Assembly (NCBI GenBank): GCA_014383445.1
Contig: JACNHV010000267.1
Coordinates: 1-64,000, forward strand
Direction: 5' to 3'
Length of the DNA stretch: 64,000 bases
Source: Candidatus Desulfobacula maris
GTDB taxonomy: Bacteria; Desulfobacterota; Desulfobacteria; Desulfobacterales; Desulfobacteraceae
Position numbers and translations under genes: made by a program. Under the pieces are notes generated by a model. That model searched no databases and was not told where the DNA came from. It saw nothing but the letters and a program-made list of their open reading frames with translations. Shown here piece after piece: positions 28,472-38,800 of this stretch (the first letter of the stretch is position 1; every line of letters begins with the position of its first letter).

Positions 28472-30180
28472 AAATAGTTGTTGCGAAAACCGCCGGGTTC
28501 TGTATGGGAGTCCGCCGTGCTGTGGATATGGTGCTGGATGCATCTAACCTGTCACAGGAACCCATTTATACCTATGGGCCTTTGATCCATAACCCCCAGG
28601 TCCTTGCGATGCTTGAAGAAAAAAAGATTTTCAGGATTGATAAAATCCCTGAAAAGGGTAGTGGTATTGTCTTAATCCGGGCTCATGGTGTTCCGCCGGA
28701 AGATGAAAAAGCATTAAAACATGCCGGCTTTATGGTTATAAATGCGACCTGCCCAAGAGTTGTAAGGGTCCAGGTGATTATTGATGAATATGCCCAGAAA
28801 GGGTATTCAACTATTATTATCGGGGATGAGAAACACCCGGAAGTCGTGGGTCTTTTAGGATATGCAAAGGGAAAAGGGCATACCATAACAACCATGGAAC
28901 AGCTTTGTACACTGCCTGAGTATGAAGCTGCGGTTGTAGTTGCTCAAACCACACAGGATACAGTCTTTTATGATGAAATAAAGGCATGGTGTAAAACCAA
29001 TGCACCCCATTATAAGATATTTGATACTATCTGCGGCTCCACGGAAAAACGCCAGGCTGAAATCCGTAAACTTGCCGGGGAAAATGATGCAGTAATTGTT
29101 GTTGGAGGAATGCAGAGTGGAAATACAAAGCGACTGGCACAGATTGCATCTGGGACAGGCAAACTGGTTACCCATATTGAGGATGTTTCCCAGATTGATT
29201 ATGGCAAACTGTCATCGGCCAGGTCCGTTGCGATTACAGCCGGAGCGTCAACACCAAACTGGATCATTAATGATGCATGCAGGGAAATAGAAAACAATCT
29301 CCAACATCAACATGGCGTGAAAGCCTTTTTGTTCTTTGTTCGTGATTTTTTGCTGAAAACCAATATAATGGCTGCAGCTGGTGCAGGATTCCTGACCTAT
29401 GCATGTTCCATACTTCAGGGAATTGCCAGAGATTTTCACCATGCATTGATTGCCACGCTCTATATCCTTTCAATGCAGATATTAAACAATTTGTTTACGA
29501 TTAAATCTGATAAATATAATCATCCCCAAAGAGCTGTTTTTTATAAAAAAAATAAATTTTATCTGTGGACTCTTGCCATTTTATCGGGTTCGGCAGGGCT
29601 TTACCTGAGCTTTCTTGCTGGAGCATTATCTTTTTTTATTTTGTTTGTCATGAGTCTTCTGGGGTTGTCATACAATTTGAAAATTTTTTCTTTTAAGTCA
29701 AAAAAGGGAACTGTTGCAAGAATAAAAGATATCCCCGGCTCAAAAACCATTCTGATTACAATAGCCTGGGGAACAGTAACCTGCCTTTTGCCGGCAATGG
29801 CAAATCAAAGCGGTTTGATGTCTGTTACCATGGTGTGCCTGTTTGCCATGGGGCTTGTATTTGCGAGAACTGCCTTTTTTGATATCCTCGCCATTCAGGG
29901 TGATAGAATCACAGGCAAAGAAACTCTTCCAACCCTTTTAGGGGAAAAGCGGAGTTTTGAAATCATACAATATGTGTTGCTTGTTGATATGGGTATTATT
30001 ATTTTTACGATTCTCACCAATGTGCTGGCAATAAAGGCGTTGTTTTTTGCTTTCATTCCATTGATGATGCTTTTATTAATCAGGTTTTTTAAAAACAATA
30101 GTCTTATTTCTGGTGTACATCGAGAATTTGTGATTGAATTTTCATTTATTGCCACGGGATTGTTAGCAGCAGTGATTTAA
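28468..30180 (+). CDS. Fusion: IspH (HMBPP reductase) + UbiA-like prenyltransferase membrane domain
   Basis: AKTAGFCMGVRRAV, HGVPP, NATCPRV, TICGST IspH motifs, then multi-TM UbiA-like region (NNLFTIKSDKYNHPQR, FFDILAIQGDRITGKETLP). Confidence 0.85.
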   Translation: MKIVVAKTAGFCMGVRRAVDMVLDASNLSQEPIYTYGPLIHNPQVLAMLEEKKIFRIDKIPEKGSGIVLIRAHGVPPEDEKALKHAGFMVINATCPRVVRVQVIIDEYAQKGYSTIIIGDEKHPEVVGLLGYAKGKGHTITTMEQLCTLPEYEAAVVVAQTTQDTVFYDEIKAWCKTNAPHYKIFDTICGSTEKRQAEIRKLAGENDAVIVVGGMQSGNTKRLAQIASGTGKLVTHIEDVSQIDYGKLSSARSVAITAGASTPNWIINDACREIENNLQHQHGVKAFLFFVRDFLLKTNIMAAAGAGFLTYACSILQGIARDFHHALIATLYILSMQILNNLFTIKSDKYNHPQRAVFYKKNKFYLWTLAILSGSAGLYLSFLAGALSFFILFVMSLLGLSYNLKIFSFKSKKGTVARIKDIPGSKTILITIAWGTVTCLLPAMANQSGLMSVTMVCLFAMGLVFARTAFFDILAIQGDRITGKETLPTLLGEKRSFEIIQYVLLVDMGIIIFTILTNVLAIKALFFAFIPLMMLLLIRFFKNNSLISGVHREFVIEFSFIATGLLAAVI

Positions 30181-30183
30181 CTT

Positions 30184-31071
30184 TTAAGCTTTAAAATCTT
30201 TAATTTTTCTATCCTTTTTTTGCCATAAGGCATTCAGCCAGATGCAAAACCGGTCTTTATAATCGGGGTCATTAAAGTAATCTCCGGTCAGAGACTCAGT
30301 TAATGGTATGACTTCAAAGTCAATAATGATTTTATTGACCCTGCCTGAAATATATTCCCAGAAGGTTGGAATCTTGTCTGGATAGACAATGGTAACATCA
30401 ATGATTTTATGAAGATATTCTCCCATGGAACTTAAGACAAAGGCTATTCCACCTGCTTTCGGGGTCAACAGATGATTAAGATTATTATTTTGGGATGCTT
30501 TTTTGTGCAGGGTAAATCTTGTTCCCTCAACAAAATTCATGACAGATACAGGAGTATGTTTGAATTTTTCGCATGCCTTTTTTGTTATTTCAAGATCTTT
30601 CCCTTTTAGGTGAGGATTTTCCTGTAGCTGTTTTTTTGAATACCGTTTCATAAAAGGAAAATCAAGTCCCCACCAGGCAAGTCCCAAAAAAGGAATCCAG
30701 ATCAATTCTTTTTTTAAGAAAAATTTCAGCATGGGAATTTTCTGGTTCAGGGTTTTCTGTAAAACTAAAATATCCACCCAGGATTGATGATTGGAAATAA
30801 TCAGATACCAGTCTTTCCCTTCAAGTTTTTCAAGCCCCCTGATATCCCAGTCTATTTTACAGAATAATTTTGAATTTAATGAATTAATCCCAATCCAGAG
30901 AGTGGCAATGGATATAAGAATTTTATCAAGGATAACAATAAAGGGACGAATCGGGATAATAAACTTGAATAAAGAGATCAGAATCAATGGAATTGTCAAA
31001 AAAATTGTGTTTAATGCGTATAATAAAAGCGATAGAACACCTTTGAGTGGGATAGGTAGAAAAGAAAGCAT
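30184..31071 (-). CDS. PlsC/YihG-like 1-acylglycerol-3-phosphate acyltransferase
   Basis: SNHQSWVDILVL (Hx4D) and FVEGTRF motifs. Confidence 0.85.
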   Translation of the reverse strand: MLSFLPIPLKGVLSLLLYALNTIFLTIPLILISLFKFIIPIRPFIVILDKILISIATLWIGINSLNSKLFCKIDWDIRGLEKLEGKDWYLIISNHQSWVDILVLQKTLNQKIPMLKFFLKKELIWIPFLGLAWWGLDFPFMKRYSKKQLQENPHLKGKDLEITKKACEKFKHTPVSVMNFVEGTRFTLHKKASQNNNLNHLLTPKAGGIAFVLSSMGEYLHKIIDVTIVYPDKIPTFWEYISGRVNKIIIDFEVIPLTESLTGDYFNDPDYKDRFCIWLNALWQKKDRKIKDFKA

Positions 31072-31078
31072 GAGATAT

Positions 31079-32563
31079 TCAGTCTGTTTTAAAATTCATT
31101 ATATGTTTTTTTATGGTTCTTCTATCCAGTCCTGTCTGTTTTGCAACTTTTTCATAGTTGCCTGACTGGTCATACAAAAGTTTACAATATCCTGATATCA
31201 GGGATGGCACAGTAATGTTCCGGTCCAAAATTCCTTGTAAGAGTTCCTGTTTCAGGGAGATCATTTCTTTTTCTTCTGTTTGTTTTCCTTTATAGTCGCG
31301 TCTTAATAATACACTTCTGACACATTGCTCAAGTTCCCGGACATTTCCTGGCCATTGATAATCCTTTCCAAGCCGGCGGTCAATAATTCTTTTGACTTTC
31401 TGGATTAATTTTTCAGAACGTGTGCCCGTCATTTTCTGGATGGTAAAGTCAAGGAGATCATCCAATTCCAATGGTCTTTCACTTATTCTGGTGCTAAGGG
31501 ATGGAACTTCAATTATATCGGAACAAAGTCTGTAATAAAAATCATCCCTGAATACCTTGCCGTCGAGAATTTCTTTTTTGGGGCGGTTGGTGGCGGCAAT
31601 GACCCTTCCGTTGAATCTTGATGTCGCATGGGTTCCCACTGGTGAAAAATCTCTTTCCTGGAGAACTCTTAATAATTTGATCTGAACATGGTTGGGAATT
31701 TCACCGATTTCATCCAGAAGAATTGAACCATGGGGGCTGCAACGGGCAAACACGCCCTGGTAATCATCAACGGCCCCTGTAAAGGCCCCTTTTGTGTGGC
31801 CAAACAGTTCTGATTCAAGCAGGGTTTCAGGGTATTGGGAAAGGTTCAATGAAGAAAAGGCCCGGGTGAAACTCTGGGTAAAACTTAGCTTTTTTTCATC
31901 AAAGGGAATATATCCGCTGCTGCCGATTGCTTTGGCCGCAGTCCCCTTGCCCGTGCCCGTCTCCCCTAAAAGAAGGGTAGAAAAATCCTCCATTTTATTC
32001 CATAAAAATTTATTGTAAAGTTCAATATTATAAGTGAAAACATTGTACCATAAATGTTTTTTAAGCTTTTGCATGCATGGACTGCTTCCCACAAGGGAGT
32101 TGGAAATAAAATAAAAGGCCCGCCTAAGCTGATAGGAAAGGGCAAAATAGTGGGGAATGCTTTTATCGTCAAACCCTTTTATTTGGAGCATGTGCATGGC
32201 TTTTTCTGCAAAGGGAACCTTGATTGATATGTCTTCGGCTTTAATTTGATCTTCTATCAGCAGATCAAAATCATCTCTGAATTTGTGAAAAATATCAAAC
32301 AGAAAGACAATTGTAATGATTTCCCTGTCCTGCCCCTGAAACGCATTGATATTGGCACGACCCTGCGTTTCAAGTTTTTTTATCCTGCGATCAACCTCTT
32401 TGATGCACAGGTCCTTGCTTTCCCGGCGGTCAGCCAGAGGAAAAAGTCCTGCAATTTTAATATCCAGTTTTTCTCTTAAATCGCTGAACGGGTTTGCAAA
32501 AGCGGCATTATGAACCGTTTTAAAAAAAATGCGTTCTTCGGAAGTCAACTTTGCTTTTTTCAA
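31079..32563 (-). CDS. Sigma54-interacting transcriptional activator without receiver domain
   Basis: GETGTGKG, GAFTGA, C-terminal HTH; novel-looking N-terminal region. Confidence 0.88.
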   Translation of the reverse strand: MKKAKLTSEERIFFKTVHNAAFANPFSDLREKLDIKIAGLFPLADRRESKDLCIKEVDRRIKKLETQGRANINAFQGQDREIITIVFLFDIFHKFRDDFDLLIEDQIKAEDISIKVPFAEKAMHMLQIKGFDDKSIPHYFALSYQLRRAFYFISNSLVGSSPCMQKLKKHLWYNVFTYNIELYNKFLWNKMEDFSTLLLGETGTGKGTAAKAIGSSGYIPFDEKKLSFTQSFTRAFSSLNLSQYPETLLESELFGHTKGAFTGAVDDYQGVFARCSPHGSILLDEIGEIPNHVQIKLLRVLQERDFSPVGTHATSRFNGRVIAATNRPKKEILDGKVFRDDFYYRLCSDIIEVPSLSTRISERPLELDDLLDFTIQKMTGTRSEKLIQKVKRIIDRRLGKDYQWPGNVRELEQCVRSVLLRRDYKGKQTEEKEMISLKQELLQGILDRNITVPSLISGYCKLLYDQSGNYEKVAKQTGLDRRTIKKHIMNFKTD

Positions 32564-32595
32564 TCCTGATTCTCCATGGAGTTACAGCTTGTTAA

Positions 32596-32611
32596 TGTAC
32601 AATTTTGTACA
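32596..32611. promoter_or_regulatory. Inverted repeat TGTACAA-TT-TTGTACA between activator and megasynthase
   Basis: Perfect 7-bp arms; about 107 bp upstream of the -24/-12 element at 32718. Confidence 0.5.
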
Positions 32612-32717
32612 TGCCATATGCATAAAAGGCAAGAATAAAAATTGTCTACCAAGGCTTAGAAAAACTCAACAAAGGAAAAATTCTTTTATTCTATGTACTT
32701 ATCTATTTTATGGCCTG

Positions 32718-32733
32718 TGGCACAATACTTGAA
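32718..32733 (+). promoter_or_regulatory. -24/-12 (sigma54) promoter candidate for the megasynthase
   Basis: TGGCAC-AATAC-TTGAA, 109 bp upstream of ATG 32842. Confidence 0.6.
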
Positions 32734-32841
32734 AGGTTTTATTGGGTTTGATAGGGTTTGAACTGTTTGCGAGGGATAGTTGGATTAAATGCCTGGAAAG
32801 AGAAGTAATAACCACCTAAAAATATTTATGGAGAAATACTT

Positions 32842-35800
32842 ATGATTAGAAGAATACTGAATTCAAGACTTCCTTTAATGGTTTATAACCCGGTAAAGGT
32901 TTTTGATATAAAGTATTTTAAAGATATTTTCAATGCTGGCGCTCTTCCCATATTTGATACGGAGTTTTTAACCCATGATGACATACTTCAAAATACATCC
33001 TTGCTTTCCAAAGAAGAGTTCAGCTTTGGTATCAGACTTTCAAACCAAGATACAGAGCTTATCCAGAAAATTAAACATCAGCAGATGATCAACCTTGATA
33101 TTTTAATTTCTCCTATTGGCAAAGATGATACACCCGCAGATTTTACAAATTTTTCAGAGACTAAAATAGTCCTGGAAATCAAAGATATTAATATAAATGA
33201 TAAGATAAAAAAAATTTCACCCCATGCCCTGATCCTGAAAGGGAATGAGGCAGGCGGCAGGGTTTCAAGATACTCATCTTTTGTTTTGATGCAATGGTAT
33301 TTGGAAAACCATGAATTGCCGATATTTATTCACGGCGGTGTAGGAAAATATACGGCTGCCGGTATGTTTGCAGCAGGCATTTCAGGCCTTGTAATGGACA
33401 GCCAGTTGCTCATGACAGATGAAGCTCCTGTATCAGATAACTTTAAAAAATTTTTAGCCATGGTGGATGAAAGTGATTCCACTGAAATTACTTATAATGG
33501 CAGCGATATTTACCGGGTGTTTGCAAAACTTGGAACTAAAATTGTTAAAGAACTCAAACTTGCCGCAGTTGAATCTGGTAATGATCCCCAGGGAAAACAA
33601 AAGATTTATGAGTCCATCACCACCCATATGACAGCCTTTGACAAAGAAGATGTCCCCTTTATCCAGTCTCTTTTCTATTTGGGCCAGGATGGGGTGTTTG
33701 CAAAGGATTTTGTCAAAGACTCAACAGGTCTTACACAAATTATTTCAGATTTTTTCAAAACCATTGGTAAGAATTTAAATTTTATAGATGAATTTGATCC
33801 GATAAAGCAAGATTCTCCTTTTGCCAGGGACCAGGGAACAAAATTACCCTTGATACAGGGTCCCATGGCCAATATTTCTGATAACGCGGATTTTGCCAAT
33901 AAGGTTCTTGAGCATGGGGCGCTGCCTTTTTTTGCAGTGGGAAGTCTTCCAGAGAAGCTGGCAGAAAATATGCTAAAGGATGGTGCCGGGAAAGTGGATG
34001 TTTTTGGTGCAGGATTAGTGGGCATTGAAGCCTTTAACCCGGCAGTAAAAAAGCATATGGATATGGTGAAAAAGTATAAGGTTCCCTATGCGCTTTTTGC
34101 AGGCGGAAATCCTTCCCAGGTGGCGGAGCTTGAAAAGGCAGGGACCAAAACCTATCTTCATACCCCCTCGGTTTCCATGATGGAAAATGCCCTGAAGAGC
34201 GGATGCAAACGTTTTATCTTTGAAGGCGGGGAAGCCGGCGGCCATGTAGGCTCACTTTCTTCCATGGTGTTATGGGAAGATGCTATTGCCACTTTAATCA
34301 ATAAAAATTATGATCTGTCTGATGTATACCTGGTATTTGCAGGTGGCATCTCCACCTGTTTTGCATCATTTTTCATTTCAGGACTCACATCCTTTCTTGC
34401 GGCCAGAGGGACAAAAATCGGTATCCAGGTTGGAACAGCCTATCTTTTTGCCGATGAAATTGTTGAAACCAAATGTATCAAGTCTCAATATCGTGACATC
34501 ATTATCCGGGAAAATGAAACCATGGTAATAGGCAAAAGTTTAGGATTGGCATCCAGGACCGCACCCACAAGGTTTGCCAGGATGATGCTTGAAACTGAAG
34601 CTGAGATGATTAAAAATAAGGATAGCCTTGAGACAAGAAAGCGTGCCTTTGAAAAGAAAAATATCGGTTCTTTGCTCATAGGCGCAAAGGGCTTTCTGCC
34701 GGATTTTAAAAATCCAGGGTCTGAGCATTATACCTGGTTTAAAGATGAAGAGCATAAGGAAAAGGGCAATTTTCTTGTGGGGGACAGCCTGGCCTTTTTT
34801 GATGGACCTGTAACCATAAAGCAGATTCACAACAGATACTTTGAAGCCAAATCAGAACTATGCAAAAATATTAATTTTCTTGAAATATTTTCAAGTTCTA
34901 AAAATAAAATCAATGATGAGATTGCCGTTGTGGGTATCGGTTGTACCCTGCCGGATGCTGATGATCCTGATCACTTGTGGGACAATATTTTAAACAAAAA
35001 ATATTCCATAAGCCAGATGCCAAAATCAAGATTTGATCGCGACCTGTATTATGATCCTGATAAAAGTGCGGAAGATAAGACCTATACCATCCTTGCCGGC
35101 CATGTTGAGCATTTTGAATTTGACAAGGCACGGTTCGGGTATGCCGAAGGCAAAGAAAAAAGACTGTCCCGCAGCCAGAAAATGGTTTTGCAGACAGCAT
35201 ATAAGGCAGTAGAAAATGCAGGGCTTCTGGGAGATGACGATCGTTTTGTCTGTGATGATCCTGCAAAAACTGCAGTTATTATTGCAACCTGTCTTTCCAA
35301 TGAGCTGAGTAATGATATTCAGCTTAAATACTGGTATCCGGAATTGGTTTCCATGATGGAAAAAACAGATGAATATCAAACTTTAAATGATGATGAAAAG
35401 CAAATCGTTAAACAGGTCTTAATGGAAGGCATGGAGGCCAAGAGCCCTGGATACGATCCAGTTCATGGTATCCTTTTAAATATAGAAGCCTCGAGAATTG
35501 CCCGTCACCTGGGGGCCAGGGGGACAAATTATGTTGTTGATGCAGCCTGCGCATCTTCAGTGACTGCCATTGATGCTGCAGTGGGAGAGCTTTTGTCCGG
35601 TGATCACGACCAGGTGATTGTGGGTGGAGTCAATACCCATCTGGCACCGGAATCCTTTGTCGGGTTCGCAAAAATGGGAGCCCTGTCCAAAAATGGATCC
35701 TATCCATTTGATGAGCGGGCTGACGGGTTTATCCTGGGTGAGGGTTCCGTTGTATTTGTATTAAAAAGAATGAAAGATGCCATCAGGGATAAAAATAATA

Positions 35801-38800
35801 TTCTGGGTGTTATCAATTCCATTGGTTCAAGTTCTGATGGAAGGGGCAAGGCTATTGCCGCACCAAATCCGACAGGGCAGGTGTTAAGTGTCCAGCGGTG
35901 TTTTGAAAATATCAGACCCGACATTAAACCTGAAGATATCGGATTTATAGAAGCCCATGGTACATCCACAACAGTTGGTGATCAGGCAGAACTTGGGACA
36001 TTGAATTCCATATACAAGAATTCCAATGCCGGTATCTCTTCCATAAAATCACAGATCGGCCATCTTTTAGGCTGTGCAGGATCAGCAGGGCTTTTAAAGG
36101 CATTATTGACTGTTAATAAGGGGAAACTGCCACCCAATGGCCGTTTTAAAACCCTTTCAAAAAATCATGATTTAAAAGAATCTTCCCTGTTTATTGTAAA
36201 AGACACCCAGGAATTCAAATCTGAAAAAAACAAATCCAGGAAAGCCGCAGTCTCCTCTTATGGGTTTGGCGGAATTAACTATCACATGGTTGTTGAGCAG
36301 ATGACGGATAACTATCAAACTATTCCAAGGGATATTTTTGTTGATCCAGGCTATGACTTTAATGATGACCGAATAGTGGTAGCGGGGTTAGGTGTATTTC
36401 TTCCCGGGGCAAAAAACACACAGGAGTTCTGGGAAAAACTTGAATCAGGGGAAAAACAATTGTCCCATATTCCTGCCAAGAGCTTTGATAATGATGCTTA
36501 TGCAAATCTTGATAAAACCTCTCATTACAGGCTTCCCAAAGTCAATGCAGGGGTTGTCAGGGAAGTAAAATTTAATAATTTGAAATACAGAATGCCCCCA
36601 ATGATGGTTAAATCTATTGAAAGAGGTCAGATCTTTGGGCTGGAAGCCGCAAGCGAGGCACTTGAAAGTTCAGGCCTGCTGGATCGCTTAACCGCTTCCA
36701 ATAAGGTTGGAGTCATTTTAGGCACCATTGCAGGAGAGCGGCAGAGTAAAAATATTGTAAGGGTAAGAAAACAATTTATTGGTAATATAATTAAAAATTG
36801 TCAGGATATTGATGCCAAAAAACTTGATAAGGTATCAGATGCACTTGTGGCATCCATCCGCAATACGATTCCTGAGAATAATGAAGATACCACACCAGGG
36901 CTTTTGTCCAATATTATCTCCGGCCGGATAGCAAATTATTTTGGACTGAACGGTGCCAATTACGTGATTGACGCATCCTGTGCATCAGCATTTGTTGCCA
37001 TGCGAAATGCCGCCCGGAACCTGAAACACAAAGATCTTGATTTTGTCCTGGCAGGCGGAGTTGACTGCAACCTTTATCCTGCCGTTCTCATGGCCTTTAA
37101 ACGCCTGGGACTTTTATCGGAAGGGGACTGTAACTTTTACGATTCAAGGGCAGACGGGTATGTCATGGGAGAAGGTGCAGCCATCCACATGATGACAACC
37201 TATAAAAAAGCCCGCGAGTATAATATGGAAATTTTAGGAGAGATCAACGAAAGTGCCGTTCGCTCCAGCGTGCCGGATCATCTGCTTGCCCCTTCGGAAC
37301 ACACCTTTGTATCAACCATAAATGAAACATATTATAAATCCGGGATCAGAAAACAGGATATCAATCATCTGGATGTATTTGCATTTTCCAATATTTTTGG
37401 TGATATCGTGGAAAAGCAGGTGATTGAAAACTGTTTTGACCATGAAATGCATTGTGGAAACATAAAATCCCAGTTCGGGTATTTCAAAGCTGCAAACCCG
37501 GCCGTTGCCATGGCAAAAATGATGCTGATGAGCCGCAAGGGAAAAATCCTGCCGGATTTTAATTATGATCCAGAGCACTCCATTTTAAAGGACGGTAAAG
37601 TTTTAAAACCGACTCAACAGATAGTTGTAAAACCCAAGGGCCAGCCCTTCAGGTTTGCCGCCAATGTCAACGGCATTGGCGGTAATCATTGCCATATGAT
37701 CATGAGTACGCTTCCTGCCCTTCTTGAAACCCGGGAAAAAATAGCACAAAAACAGGAAAAGGCGGCTGCAGGGGATGATATCGTATTAATAGATCATGCC
37801 TATTCTGCTGATGGCATGGGCAAAAAAATGAGAATGGTTGCCCTTCTTTCCGGTCAGGGTGCCCAGAGAAGCCGCATGATGAAGGAACTTTTTGAAAAAG
37901 ATGCCCACATCAGAAAAGTTATGGAAGCCGGGGAACTAATTTTTGTTGAACAAAGGGGATATTCTCTTTTAGACATGATGTTTGGCACGGATGATGCCAT
38001 TAACTCTACACAAAATACCCAACCTGCCGTCTTTTTATCTTCAGCAGCTATTTACAGCAGATTGTCCCAGGAAGGATTTTCTCCGGATTATTTTATCGGC
38101 CACAGTGTGGGTGAATACACAGCCCTTTTTTGCAGCGGAATGCTTTGTTTTGCCGATGCAATGCGCTTAATCATAAAACGCGCTGACCTTATGTATGAAA
38201 CCACATTAAAGGTTCCGGGTAAAATAATGGTGGTATTTAAAAATGAAAAAGAGACAGAGCATCTGATAAGAAAATCAAATATTTCTCACATCTATATTAC
38301 CAATAAAAACAGTGAAAAACAGACGGCTGTTTCCGGTAAGGCTGATGAAATTGAAAAATTCTGCACCTTTTTGACACAGCAGGAGATTTTTTATAAGAAA
38401 CTGAATCTTACAGGGGCTTTTCATACACCGCTTCTTAAAGAAGCTTCAGACAAGTTAAGACAATATCTGGACACCATTACCTTTAATGACACCCGGTTTG
38501 GAAGAATCATTTCCAATTGCCTTGCCCGTGCCTATCCGGAAACAAGAGCAGATGTAAAGGATCTATTGGCAAGACAGATTATTTCACCTGTTGAATTTAT
38601 AAAATCCATTGAAAATGTATATGAATCCGGCCGGACCCATTTTATTGAAATCGGGCCGTCAAGGCTGCTTGTGAACCTTTTGAAAAATATCAATATCGGG
38701 GAATACGGCACTGCCGTATCGGTTGATGCAAAATTAGGTGAGATTAAATCCTTTGAAGCCTGCAGAAAATATTTGCAGGATTGTAACAGCATTTTTGAGA

